DNA of 64,000 nucleotides from JAGWBJ01 sp964291465 (GTDB lineage Bacteria; Chloroflexota; Dehalococcoidia; Lucifugimonadales; JAGWBF01): positions 124,001 to 188,000 of the forward strand of contig OZ219928.1 in the NCBI GenBank assembly GCA_964291465.2, read 5' to 3'. The position numbers were made by a program, and so were the translations under genes. The notes below the pieces were generated by a model. The model was not told the DNA's origin. It saw only the letters and a list, made by a program, of their open reading frames with translations, and did not search any database. How positions within the stretch are numbered: position 1 is the first letter of the stretch; every line of letters begins with the position of its first letter. Shown here piece after piece: positions 51,773 through 60,575 of the stretch.

Positions 51773-52643
51773 GGGGCCGCCTCCCGGAGCAGACGCCGCC
51801 GTCGCGGACCGCGGCCCAGAGGGCCTTCCACTCTTCTACGATCAGGCTGCCGGGCCGCCTGGTGGGGTCCAGCGAGGCCGATTCCAGCAGTCGCTGGGAC
51901 TCGGCGGCCGGAATGCCGAGGCCCATCCCCAGGGAGTTCCGCAGCTGCTTCCGGGGGGCCGAGAACCCCGCGCGGACCACCCGGAAGAAGTCCGGCGCCT
52001 GGCGGGGCTCGACGGCCTGGACCGGGAGGAGGTCCAGCCTCACCACGGCGGAGGTGACCTTAGGAGACGGGCGGAAGGCGCTGGGGGGCACATCGCATAT
52101 GATACGCGGGACGGCGTACAGATGGATGCCAACGGCCAGCAGGCTCATCCGTCCTCCGGCTCCCACCATGCTCTCCGCCACCTCCTTCTGGACCATCACG
52201 ACGATCAGCGACGGTTTGGGCTCCACATCCTCGAGGAAGTGTCTCAGGATGGGGTTGGCGGCGTAGTAGGGCAGGTTGCCCAGCAGCTTGTAGCTCCTGC
52301 CCGCGGGTACGAGGGCCGCCGGGTCCACCTCCCTGGCGTCGGCCTGTACCACCCGCAGGTTGCCCGGGTACCCGAGGGCTTCCGGCAGGGCAGCGGCGAG
52401 CTCCGGGTCCACCTCCACTCCGACGACCTCCCGGGCCTTCTCGACCAGCGGTCGCGTCAGGGCGCCCCGGCCCGGCCCTATCTCGATGACGGTGTCCTCA
52501 GGTCCCACCTCCGCGGCCCGGAGAACGCGCCCGGGCAGCCGCCGGTCCACCAGGAAGTGCTGACCGAGGGCCTTTCGCGGGCGCGGACGAGGATGGCTAT
52601 CGGGCGCGGTCGGGGGGGTGCGGGTGCGCGGATGCGGGTTCAT
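51765..52643 (-). CDS. rsmA: 16S rRNA (adenine1518-N6/adenine1519-N6)-dimethyltransferase
   Basis: A 292-residue KsgA-type methyltransferase. It has ALGQHFLVD, the SAM motif VIEIGPGRGALTRPL, the acidic motif VVGVEVDPELAAAL and the catalytic NLPYYAANPIL (N-L-P-Y). It dimethylates the two adenines near the 3' end of 16S rRNA. It heads the rsmA-ispE-lgt unit. Confidence 0.94.
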   Translation of the reverse strand: MNPHPRTRTPPTAPDSHPRPRPRKALGQHFLVDRRLPGRVLRAAEVGPEDTVIEIGPGRGALTRPLVEKAREVVGVEVDPELAAALPEALGYPGNLRVVQADAREVDPAALVPAGRSYKLLGNLPYYAANPILRHFLEDVEPKPSLIVVMVQKEVAESMVGAGGRMSLLAVGIHLYAVPRIICDVPPSAFRPSPKVTSAVVRLDLLPVQAVEPRQAPDFFRVVRAGFSAPRKQLRNSLGMGLGIPAAESQRLLESASLDPTRRPGSLIVEEWKALWAAVRDGGVCSGRRPRA

Positions 52644-52767
52644 GGGAGATCGGGAACGGTCTCAGGGACCGGCACGCGCTCCGCGGCGACGGAGTTGGGC
52701 ATGGGCGGCGACGGGGCCTGGACACCTCGAAGGATGAGAGTTAGAGACCGTGCACCTCTCTTCGACG

Positions 52768-52793
52768 AAAACCCTTGAGCGTGACCCCAAGGG
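52768..52793 (-). terminator. Terminator of the SRP RNA
   Basis: On the minus strand CCCTTG pairs with CAAGGG and is followed by TTTT. It sits exactly at the expected 3' end of the RNA. Confidence 0.6.
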
Positions 52794-53015
52794 CGGCTCC
52801 AGCCAGGCTCTCCCCCGGCACCCGAAGGGTCCTGCTTACCGTTGCTTCCTTCCGGACCTGGCGGGGTTCACAGTCCTCCGTCGCGAGGGACCCGGCTATC
52901 TACACAGCCCGTTGGGGGCAGAGGCGCATGGGTCAGGCCTACGGGAGGGATTCAACCCCGCTGTAGCGGATTGCGGGTGCAGGGCACCGCTAGCTCCCCG
53001 TCTAGCACGGCCTCC
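52782..53015 (-). ncRNA. ffs: Signal recognition particle RNA, large bacterial form
   Basis: Read on the minus strand, the 5' part has GCCGTGCTAGACGGGGAG and AGCGGTGCCCTG, and then CCGCAATCCGCT, matching the Alu domain of the Bacillus-type RNA. The 3' part has the Ffh-binding hairpin with AGGTCCGGAAGGAAGCA. It then ends with GGTGCCGG and a CCTGGCTG arm. The Alu-containing form of about 230-270 nt is typical of Gram-positive-type and Chloroflexota bacteria. It pairs with Ffh for membrane-protein targeting. Ends are estimated. Confidence 0.88.
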
Positions 53016-53127
53016 ATACCATGGTAGGGGAGGCGGCACCGCGTGTCAATCAGTCCCAGAGGGGACGGGCTGCCCGGCCAGGCGCCCTTTCTTGTTCATG
53101 CCTGGGGCCGGTGGTAGAATTGCGCCT

Positions 53128-54000
53128 GTGAAGGACCCCGCCTGCGTGCGCAAAGCGGTCATTCCCGCCGGGGGGCTGGGCACCCGGTTCCTGCCGGCCT
53201 CCAAGGTGGTGCCCAAGGAGCTCCTGCCCATCCTGGACAAGCCGATGATCCAGTACCAGGTCGAGGAGGCGGCTGCTGCGGGGATCGAGGAGGTGATCGT
53301 CGTCACCTCCGAGGGCAAGGAGGCGTTGGAGAGGTACTTCGTCCAGGACCCGGCCCTGGAGAGCCACCTCTCCCGCTCCGGCGCCACCGGCCTGCTGGAG
53401 GAGGTGCGGCGTACCTGGTCCACGGCCCGCGTCTCCTTCGTCCGCCAGGAGCAGCCCCTGGGGCTGGGCCACGCGGTTCTCACCGCCCGGGACGCCGTGG
53501 GAGACGAGCCCTTCGCGGTGATGCTCCCCGACGACGTGATATGGCACTCGGAGGGCGTGACCGGGCAGATGCTCGGGGTCTTCCGGGAGTACGGCGGAAG
53601 CGTCGTCGCGGTGGAGGAGGTGCCCGCGGAGGCGGTGAGCGCCTACGGGGTCGTCGACTCCGTGCCCGTCGCCGGGCAGGTCCACCGGGTCCGGGGGCTG
53701 GTGGAGAAGCCGGCCCCGGAAGAGGCGCCCTCCAACCTGGCGGTGGTGGGGAGGTACGTCTTTACCCCCGACATATTCGACTGCCTGGAGCGGACTCCCC
53801 CCGGCGCCAAGGGGGAGGTCCAGCTCACCGACGGCATGGCCCTGCAGCTGGAGAACGGGCCCATGTTCGCCTACCGGTTCCACGGCTCCCGATACGACGG
53901 GGGCACGCCCCTGGGACTTCTTAGGGCTTCCCTGGAGATCGGGCTGAAGCGCGGGGACACCCGGGACGGGGTGCGGCAAGCCCTCCGTGACCTGCCCTAG
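53128..54000 (+). CDS. galU: UTP-glucose-1-phosphate uridylyltransferase
   Basis: A 290-residue nucleotidyltransferase that makes UDP-glucose. Marks are KAVIPAGGLGTRFLPASKVVPKELLPI (nucleotide-binding G-G-x-G-T-R-x-x-P and Lys), QEQPLGLGHAVL, MLPDDVIW and VEKPAPEEAPSNLAVVGRYV. GTG 53128 is chosen over ATG 53098 because TAGAAT at 53115-53120 looks like the -10 box, so the transcript would be nearly leaderless. It is divergent from the SRP RNA. Confidence 0.91.
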   Translation: MKDPACVRKAVIPAGGLGTRFLPASKVVPKELLPILDKPMIQYQVEEAAAAGIEEVIVVTSEGKEALERYFVQDPALESHLSRSGATGLLEEVRRTWSTARVSFVRQEQPLGLGHAVLTARDAVGDEPFAVMLPDDVIWHSEGVTGQMLGVFREYGGSVVAVEEVPAEAVSAYGVVDSVPVAGQVHRVRGLVEKPAPEEAPSNLAVVGRYVFTPDIFDCLERTPPGAKGEVQLTDGMALQLENGPMFAYRFHGSRYDGGTPLGLLRASLEIGLKRGDTRDGVRQALRDLP

Positions 54001-54035
54001 GCCCCTAGCCAACCCCGGGTACGAGGAGGACGCAC

Positions 54036-54530
54036 TTGACCACTCTCAAGGATGGACTGCTGGCAGAGGTCGCCGACATCCGGCTCGAGCTCGAACGGCT
54101 GCTGGCGGGGATGGAGTACTGCCTGGACTGGAAGCCCGAGGAAGGCGAGTGGTCGGTCAGGGAGGTCGTCTACCACATCGTGGACACGCCCGAAGGCGGC
54201 ATCCACGACGCCGTTCAGAGGACCCTTGACGGCGCCCTGCCGGAGATAACGGTCAACGGCAACCTCAGCAACATGACCGACCAGCGGCTGGGGAAGGACC
54301 TGGAGGCGGTGAAGGACGACATCGAGGCCGTGTTGTCGGGCATGGAGCGGGCCCTGGCGCCGCTGGACGACGACGCCCTGTCGGGCCGGGAGACGTTGGT
54401 CCACTCCACCATGCGGGGCGTCAGCGAGACCCGCAGCGCCCGGAACCTGTCCCAGAGGCTGTTCGCCGGCCACTGGAAGGAGCACCTGGCCCAGATCGCC
54501 GCCCTTAGGGACGCCCTGGGTATTACGTGA
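54036..54530 (+). CDS. DinB-like protein
   Basis: A 164-residue four-helix-bundle protein. WSVREVVYHIVDTPEGG and HWKEHLAQIAALR are in the positions of the DinB metal-binding histidines. TTG 54036 is preceded by GAGGAGG. It converges on the CinA-C gene, the two ends overlapping by 8 bp. Function unknown. Confidence 0.65.
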   Translation: MTTLKDGLLAEVADIRLELERLLAGMEYCLDWKPEEGEWSVREVVYHIVDTPEGGIHDAVQRTLDGALPEITVNGNLSNMTDQRLGKDLEAVKDDIEAVLSGMERALAPLDDDALSGRETLVHSTMRGVSETRSARNLSQRLFAGHWKEHLAQIAALRDALGIT

Positions 54531-55011
54531 CCTGCCCCAGGCACTCCTCCAGCAGGTCCAGCGCCGCCCTGGCGAACACCCACATGTTCCCCTCCCGGTC
54601 CGAGTCGCCCGTTTCGACCGTGATGACCCGCTCGACGGGTCCCACCACCGCGATGCAGGCGTGCCCGGGCGAGTCGCCGTAACGGTTTCCCGTGGGGCCG
54701 CTGGCCCCCGTCTCCGCCAGCCCCCAGGTGGCCCCCAGGATGTCGCGGATGGTCCGTCCGTTGAGCAGGGCGTAGGGCTCGGAGCTGGGCCGGATGCCCT
54801 CCATGGCCTCCTCGGGGATCCGCAACAGGCGCCGGCGCGAGTCGTTGGTATAGCTCGCTGCGCCTCCCAGGAAATACGCCGACGCGCCGGGCACCGCCAC
54901 CAGCGCGGCCGAGATCACCCCGCCGCACGCGGACTCGCACACGGCAACTGACTCGCCGCGCTCCTTCAGCAATGCGCCCACTGACGACGCCATGGAATCG
55001 AGCTGGGGCAT
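54523..55011 (-). CDS. CinA C-terminal domain protein (PncC-like amidohydrolase)
   Basis: A 162-residue stand-alone CinA-C domain, predicted nicotinamide-nucleotide amidase of pyridine-nucleotide salvage. Marks are AVCESACGGVISAALVAVPGASAYFLGG (usual form A-E-S-x-T-G-G; here the Thr is Cys), ATWGLAETGASGPTGN and GHACIAVVG. ATG 55011 has GGAGGACATC before it. Confidence 0.83.
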   Translation of the reverse strand: MPQLDSMASSVGALLKERGESVAVCESACGGVISAALVAVPGASAYFLGGAASYTNDSRRRLLRIPEEAMEGIRPSSEPYALLNGRTIRDILGATWGLAETGASGPTGNRYGDSPGHACIAVVGPVERVITVETGDSDREGNMWVFARAALDLLEECLGQVT

Positions 55012-55191
55012 GATGTCCTCCTACCACGTGTTCTCCGGTCCACCAAACTCCGGGTGTCAACTATACAGCATTCCCCGGCGACCACCCCGAACCTTGGAAG
55101 ACCGCCGGCTTTAGGGTTGCCATATGGCAGTCGTTAGTATATCCTAATACCACCCCATCGGCTGAGCGACATACTAGAAGGCAGTCGACCA

Positions 55192-55449
55192 ATGTATATC
55201 TGTATGTGCAAGGGTATCAGGGTGTCCGATGTCGTTGAGATGACGAGGTCCGGGTCCTCTTCGATTGGAGATGTCGTGGACGGGCTTGGGCTTGGGGGCG
55301 GCGACTCCTGCGGCAGGTGCGCCGACCACAAGGGCGAAATCATCAGGCTCGTATCCATCGAGCTATGCAAGCCACCGATGGCCCGTCCCTCCCCCAGGCG
55401 CGCGGTCGCCCAGGGAGTCCTGGCTCCCAGGGACCGCGCCGCCGCCTAG
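55192..55449 (+). CDS. Bacterioferritin-associated ferredoxin-like protein
   Basis: An 85-residue protein whose first 55 residues match the BFD-like [2Fe-2S] fold: cysteines C4, C6, C40 and C43 in MYICMCKG and SCGRCADHKGEI, with the helix VSDVVEMTRSG between. In iron-limited cells Bfd releases iron from bacterioferritin. The C-terminal 30 residues are an arginine- and proline-rich extension not usual in Bfd. bfr lies 235 bp downstream, supporting the functional link. Confidence 0.82.
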   Translation: MYICMCKGIRVSDVVEMTRSGSSSIGDVVDGLGLGGGDSCGRCADHKGEIIRLVSIELCKPPMARPSPRRAVAQGVLAPRDRAAA

Positions 55450-55684
55450 CCGGAGCCCGCGGTCGGTCCGCCAACGGTCCCCGGTCCCTCCCGTGCCCCA
55501 CAGACGCCTCGGCGATGCCGTAGGACCACGCCAGCCCCGCCTTGCCGATCCCTATTCCTTCCGTCCCGACCCGGAGTCTGTTCCATGCCACAAAATGGGG
55601 CGGGTGCGCGATCACACCAGGCTATGTGGCGGCCTCCCCTCCGATGGTATAGAATACGCCAACACACTTGACGAAGGAGCTTTA

Positions 55685-56161
55685 ATGAAGGCCAAGGACG
55701 GCATCGTAGACCGGCTCAACACCATCCTCACCGTCGAGTTGACGGCAATCAACCAGTATTTCGTCCAGGCGGAGATGTGCCGCAACTGGGGCTTCGAGAG
55801 GCTGTACAAGAAGTTTCGTGACATCAGCCTCGACGAGATGAAGGACGCCGAGCACCTCATCGCCCATATCCTCTATCTGGAGGGAGTGCCCAACGTGCAG
55901 CGCCTGGGGCAGGTGATGGTGGGGGAGTCGGTCAGGGAGGACCTGGACCTGGACCTGGCGTCTGAGGTGGCGGCTGTGGACACCTTGAGGGAAGCCATCA
56001 GCCACGCCGCCCAGGTGGGTGACTACACGACCAGGAGCATGCTCGAGGAGATGATCCGCTCCGAGGAAGAGCACGTCGACTGGCTCGAGACCCAGATCGA
56101 GACCATAAACCAGATCGGTGTCGACCTCTACCTGAACCAGCAGATCAAGGAGGACGAGTAG
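55685..56161 (+). CDS. bfr: Bacterioferritin
   Basis: A 158-residue iron-storage protein, close to the usual length. Ferroxidase residues E18, E51, E94, E127 and H130 are present (LTVELTAINQYF, DEMKDAEHLI, ASEVAAV, RSEEEHVDWLE). The haem-ligand Met is M52. The one deviation is position 54, normally His, which is Asp in DEMKDAEH. TATAGAAT about 30 bp upstream looks like its promoter. Paired with the Bfd-like gene. Confidence 0.93.
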   Translation: MKAKDGIVDRLNTILTVELTAINQYFVQAEMCRNWGFERLYKKFRDISLDEMKDAEHLIAHILYLEGVPNVQRLGQVMVGESVREDLDLDLASEVAAVDTLREAISHAAQVGDYTTRSMLEEMIRSEEEHVDWLETQIETINQIGVDLYLNQQIKEDE

Positions 56162-56195
56162 TCATCCCCTGGGTGCATCCGGGGAGAACGCCGAG

Positions 56196-56759
56196 ATGAC
56201 CGACCAGCAGCCCGGCCCCTCCAGCGTGACCGGCCGCACCTTGCTCGAAGCCGGGTTCGATGGGAACGTCATGCCCTATATCCGGTGGTACGTGACGCTG
56301 TGGCTGGTCATCACGGTTGCGGGTATACTCCTCATCCCCTTCTGGTTGATCTTCAGCCTCTGGTACTGCTCCCAGTACCACCGGCGGGTCTCGGCCAGGC
56401 TGACCACCAACGCGCTGGAGATACGGAAGGGTGTGTTCGCCCGCTCTGAGGCCACCATCCCCCTGAACCGGATCACGGACCTGCGCCTCCACGATGGGCC
56501 CCTGATGCGGCACTACGGGCTGAGGGGGCTGAAGGTGGAGACGGCGGGGCAGTCGGGAAGCCCCGGCAGCAGCGAGAGCGACCTCCTGGGCGTGATCGAC
56601 GCCGTCGCGTTCCGCGATGCGGTGCTCGTGCAGAGGCAGAAGCTGCTGGACTCCGAGACCGCAACGGCGGACTCGCCGGCGCCCGCGGGCGTCGCCGCCA
56701 TCCTGACCGAAATCCGCGACATCCTGACCCGAATGGAAGCCAAGGGCACCAACGGCTAG
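56196..56759 (+). CDS. Bacterial PH-domain membrane protein
   Basis: A 187-residue protein with two adjacent hydrophobic segments (YVTLWLVITVAGILLIPFWLIFSLWYC) followed by a bPH2 (DUF304-like) domain: RLTTNALEIRKGVFARSEATIPLNRITDLRLHDGPLMRHYGLRGLKVET. The C-terminus is a short amphipathic helix (ILTEIRDILTRMEAKG). Start ATG 56196 after GGGGAGAA. Function unknown. Confidence 0.75.
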   Translation: MTDQQPGPSSVTGRTLLEAGFDGNVMPYIRWYVTLWLVITVAGILLIPFWLIFSLWYCSQYHRRVSARLTTNALEIRKGVFARSEATIPLNRITDLRLHDGPLMRHYGLRGLKVETAGQSGSPGSSESDLLGVIDAVAFRDAVLVQRQKLLDSETATADSPAPAGVAAILTEIRDILTRMEAKGTNG

Positions 56760-56831
56760 TTGCTGGCGCCGCATACCTGCCCGCGTGTGGACGAGCGCCG
56801 AAGAGCCTAAGAGGAAACTGAGGTCGGTCCG

Positions 56832-57764
56832 GTGCCTCTGAAGGTTGTCTCCTGGAACATCGGCAAGATGCACGAGCCCTGGCGCCAGCTGCTGCGGATG
56901 GACGCCGACGTGGCGTTGCTGCAGGAGGCGACGCCGCCGCCCGACGACGTGGCTCGGCTGCGGGGTGCGATGCTCCCACCCACGGAGGGCGCCGGGCCCC
57001 TGGACATCGGCCCGCGGGAGGCCTGGGACTCGCATTCGTGGAACTCCGACTGGTGGCACGGGCGGGGCTGGCCTGCCCTGTACGACCGCTGGCCCATGGT
57101 CGTGCGCCTCTCCGACCGGGTCGACGTCCAGTGGTTTCGGCAGGTTGGCCCCGCGTGGCGGCATCCGAAGCCCGACGAGATCGCCGTAAGCGGTATCGGA
57201 ACTCTGACGGCGGCCCGTGTCACCCCGCTTGACGGCTCGTCCGACCCCTTCATTGTCATGTCCATGTACGGCCAGTGGGTCGGGTCGCATCCCAACGTCG
57301 ACACGTCTTGGAACATCGGCTACGCTGATGCTTCCTTGCACCGCATCGTCTCGGACCTCTCGGCCTTCATCGGGAAGGAGAATCCGCGGACCCATCGTAT
57401 CCTGGCCGCCGGCGACCTCAACATCACCTACGCCTACGGCAGCGGCGGCAGCGCATACTGGCAGGGGCGCTACCGGTCTGTGTTCGACCGGATGGACGCC
57501 CTTGGCCTGGAGTTTATGGGTCCACAGGCGCCCAACGGCCGGCAGGCGGAGATTCGGACAGTGGGCGAGCCGGCGGACTCCAGGAACGTGGTGACCTTCT
57601 ACCTACCGGGGAAGAATCCAGAGACGGCGAGCAACAACCAGCTAGACTACGTCTTCGCCTCCCGCGGCTTCCACGAGAGCATCACGGTGCGCGCCATGAA
57701 CGGGGTCGAGGAGTGGGGCGCAAGCGACCACTGCCGGCTGCTCATCGAGATCGTAGACGGATAG
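56832..57764 (+). CDS. Endonuclease/exonuclease/phosphatase family protein (1)
   Basis: A 310-residue EEP-superfamily protein. Features are KVVSWNIGK with N9, LLQEATPP with E32, AAGDLNITY (Asp-Asn), LDYVFASRGFHE and EEWGASDHCRLLIEI (C-terminal Asp-His). It should be a Mg-dependent phosphodiesterase acting on DNA, RNA or lipids; the substrate is unknown. No signal peptide. GTG 56832 is in the same context as the next copy. Both ends are nearly identical in nucleotide sequence to the next gene. Confidence 0.85.
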   Translation: MPLKVVSWNIGKMHEPWRQLLRMDADVALLQEATPPPDDVARLRGAMLPPTEGAGPLDIGPREAWDSHSWNSDWWHGRGWPALYDRWPMVVRLSDRVDVQWFRQVGPAWRHPKPDEIAVSGIGTLTAARVTPLDGSSDPFIVMSMYGQWVGSHPNVDTSWNIGYADASLHRIVSDLSAFIGKENPRTHRILAAGDLNITYAYGSGGSAYWQGRYRSVFDRMDALGLEFMGPQAPNGRQAEIRTVGEPADSRNVVTFYLPGKNPETASNNQLDYVFASRGFHESITVRAMNGVEEWGASDHCRLLIEIVDG

Positions 57765-57857
57765 GACGTACCACCTCCGCATCGGTCCCGCCGTCAAAGG
57801 TCATGGCGGAGTACCTCCCGTTGGCGGCGGCTACACAAGCATAAGGAGGTCGGTCCG

Positions 57858-58781
57858 GTGCCTCTGAAGGTCGTCTCTTGGAACATCGGCAAGATGCGCG
57901 AGCCCTGGCGCCAGCTACTGCGGATGGACGCTGACGTGGCGTTGCTGCAGGAGGCCACGCCGCCGCCCGACGACGTGGCTCGGCTGCGGGACGCGGCGCT
58001 CCCACCCACGGAGGGCGCCGGGACCCTGGACATCGGCCCGCGGGAGTCCTGGGACTCGCATTCGTGGAACTCCGACTGGTGGCGCGGGCGGGGCTGGTCC
58101 GCGCTGTACGACCGCTGGCCCATGGTCGTGCGGCTCTCCGACCGGGTCGACGTCCAGTGGTTTCGGCAGGTCGGTCCGGCAGGGTGGGCCGAGCAGGACG
58201 AGATCGACGTCAGCGGCGTCGGGACGATAACGGCGGCCCGGGTCACCCCCCTGAATGACTCAACCGCGCCCTTTGTGGCAGTCTCCATGTATGCCCGTTG
58301 GATGGCTCCGCACCCGTCCAGGAACAAGCCCTCATGGATATACTCGGACGGCTCAGCCCACCGAATCATCTCGGACCTGTCGGCGTTCATCGCAAGCACA
58401 AACCCCGGCACCCACCGCATCCTGGCGGCAGGGGACCTCAACATGATATACGGCGCCGAAGACGACAATCTGCTGGCTGTTCCGGCCCGGGACCGCACGG
58501 TCGTGGACAGGATGGACGCCCTCGGTATGGAATTTTTGGGACCGCAGCACCCGGCGGGGAGGCTGGCGTGTCCCCCGCCCCAAGGCCTTCCTTGGGAGAC
58601 GAGGAACGTGCCCACCTACCACACTGCGCGGCAGTCTCCGGCAACCGCACAGAACCAACTAGACTACGTGTTCGCCTCCCGCGGCTTCCACGAGAGCATC
58701 ACCGTGCGCGCCATGAATGGGGTCGAGGAGTGGGGCGCAAGCGACCACTGCCGGCTGCTCATCGAGATCTCGGACGGATAG
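57858..58781 (+). CDS. Endonuclease/exonuclease/phosphatase family protein (2)
   Basis: A 307-residue paralogue of the preceding gene with the same motifs (KVVSWNIGK, LLQEATPP, AAGDLNMIY, LDYVFASRGFHE, ASDHCRLLIE). The region from about 200 to 270 differs most, which may change substrate. GGAGG precedes GTG 57858. Recent duplication or gene conversion is likely. Confidence 0.85.
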   Translation: MPLKVVSWNIGKMREPWRQLLRMDADVALLQEATPPPDDVARLRDAALPPTEGAGTLDIGPRESWDSHSWNSDWWRGRGWSALYDRWPMVVRLSDRVDVQWFRQVGPAGWAEQDEIDVSGVGTITAARVTPLNDSTAPFVAVSMYARWMAPHPSRNKPSWIYSDGSAHRIISDLSAFIASTNPGTHRILAAGDLNMIYGAEDDNLLAVPARDRTVVDRMDALGMEFLGPQHPAGRLACPPPQGLPWETRNVPTYHTARQSPATAQNQLDYVFASRGFHESITVRAMNGVEEWGASDHCRLLIEISDG

Positions 58782-58820
58782 GGCGTACCGCCGCCGTATC
58801 GCTCCCGCCGTCGACGGGTC

Positions 58821-60575
58821 TCACGCCTCCGGGGGGCTGACTCGGAGGGTGATGATGTCGGTGTCGTGGTACTGCTGGTGTTGCACCGACGAGGCGTAGC
58901 TGCGCAGCAGCCGGAGGGACAACTCGTTCTCCGCCGGCGTTTCGATGTCGTGCTGCTGGAGCTGCCTCACCTGGTCCTCGATGTTCGCCTGGTTGCCCCC
59001 GCCGATGAACTCCAGGTTGGCCACCGGGCCGTCGCTGGACGCTACCACCACCAGCTGCCGCTCCTCCTGGGCGTCCTCGTCTCCGTCCTCATCATCATCA
59101 AGGCTCAGGTCCAGCGGGGCCAGCGTAAGGAGGGTCTCCTCGGCGGCGGCGCTCAGCCGGTCCTTCATGGCGGCGTTCCAGCCCCTGCGGGCGGCGAACC
59201 TGGCGATGAACTCGTTCAGGTCCGGCAGGGCATCGATGTGGAGCCGGGAGCGGAACCGCATGCGCCTTGGGTTGGTGAACTCTAGGTAGAGGATCATCAC
59301 GATCGCGGCGAACCCTCCCGTCGTCACGCCGCTATCGAGGAAGGTGGCCCAAGACGAGCCCAGGTTCGGGAGGTCGAACAGGCCGAACTGGAAGGCCGCG
59401 CCGATCCAGAAGCAGACCCCCGCGACCACGACCTTCTGCCTGTTCTCCTCGGTCTCGATGACCGTCCGCGCACCGTCCACGAACAGCGTCCCGGTGATGA
59501 GGATGAGGTACCCCGTCATCACGGGCCCGGGTATGGTGCTGAGCAGTCCCGACGCCTTGGGAAGAAACGCCAGCGCGATGAACACGATGCCGATGCAGTA
59601 CCCGACCCTCCGGGAGGCGACGCCGGTGATCTGGGTGAACGCCATGATGCCCGGGTTGATGATGTTGGGGACGGCGCCGGCGACGCCGGCCATCAGGTTG
59701 GTCACCCCGGTGCCTGCCAGCGCCCTCTGCACCGCCCGGAAGTCCACGGCCCGGCTGTCACGCCACGAGACCCGCTGCATGGCGATGGCCGCCCCGTTGG
59801 TCTGGATGGAGATGATCACGCCCAGGAACAGGAACGCCGGGAGCAGCGACCAGAAGGGGAAGCTGAATTCCAGGCCCAACCCCGGCGACACGGTCGGCGG
59901 CCCGATCCATGGGGCCTCTATCACCCGGTCGATGTCGTAGATCCCGAAGCCGGCGGCCACTATGCAGCCGGCCACTATGCCGATGAGAGGCCCCCAGAGG
60001 CGCAACACCGCCGAGCCCCGGAGGGTGAGGGCGGCGACGATGATCAGGGTGGTAAGCGCCGTCAGCGGCGCCGCCACCGGCTCCACCTCCGACGAGCGGT
60101 CCAGCAGGCCGAACACGACGGAGGCCAGGGTGATGGAGAGTATCATCATCACCGTGCCGCCCACGGTGGGAGTGACGATCCTCCTGAGGATGAACAGCCA
60201 CTTGGATATGACGATCTGGACCACGGCCGAGACGAGGACCAGGGTCGTCAGCGTGGCCGGGCCCCCGTCCGCCACCGCCGTGATGCAGAAGGGTATGGCG
60301 AAGGCGGCGGTGAACATGGGCAGGACGGTGCCGGCCCCCACCAGTCCCAGCCGCCGCACCTGCAGCAGCGTCGCCACCCCCACCACCACCAGGGAGGCGA
60401 AGACCATCCATACCAGGTAGGACTCGTCCTTTCCCGATTCGCTGGCGACTATGACCGGCGTCACCAGCAGGGTGGCGGAGGCGATCATGGCGAACTGCAG
60501 TCCCAGCCCGACGGTGGTCAGGAGGGGCGGGTTCTCCTCCACGTCGTAGCGGAGGCCCCCGGAAGCTGTCGTCAT
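58821..60575 (-). CDS. NCS2-type purine/xanthine permease with a C-terminal GHKL-like region
   Basis: A 584-residue membrane transporter. The N-terminal 430 residues have about 12-14 hydrophobic segments and NCS2 features (SFPFWSLLPAFLFLGVIISIQT, AGVAGAVPNIINPG). From about residue 445, after YLEFTNPRRMRFRS, comes a soluble domain: ARFAARRGWNAAMKDRLSAAAEETLL, then LVVVASSDGPVANLEFIGGG and a final TDIITLRVSPPEA. Its E-E-x-L helix followed by a glycine-containing strand resembles the GHKL ATPase of anti-sigma kinases such as RsbW, but degenerate. Transport of a nucleobase plus a regulatory domain is inferred. Confidence 0.72.
   Translation of the reverse strand: MTTASGGLRYDVEENPPLLTTVGLGLQFAMIASATLLVTPVIVASESGKDESYLVWMVFASLVVVGVATLLQVRRLGLVGAGTVLPMFTAAFAIPFCITAVADGGPATLTTLVLVSAVVQIVISKWLFILRRIVTPTVGGTVMMILSITLASVVFGLLDRSSEVEPVAAPLTALTTLIIVAALTLRGSAVLRLWGPLIGIVAGCIVAAGFGIYDIDRVIEAPWIGPPTVSPGLGLEFSFPFWSLLPAFLFLGVIISIQTNGAAIAMQRVSWRDSRAVDFRAVQRALAGTGVTNLMAGVAGAVPNIINPGIMAFTQITGVASRRVGYCIGIVFIALAFLPKASGLLSTIPGPVMTGYLILITGTLFVDGARTVIETEENRQKVVVAGVCFWIGAAFQFGLFDLPNLGSSWATFLDSGVTTGGFAAIVMILYLEFTNPRRMRFRSRLHIDALPDLNEFIARFAARRGWNAAMKDRLSAAAEETLLTLAPLDLSLDDDEDGDEDAQEERQLVVVASSDGPVANLEFIGGGNQANIEDQVRQLQQHDIETPAENELSLRLLRSYASSVQHQQYHDTDIITLRVSPPEA

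Noticed and set aside
52750..53127. Extended N-terminus of galU, up to 126 extra codons
   Set aside because: That region is occupied by the SRP RNA on the other strand, and GalU family homology begins at the GTG at 53128.
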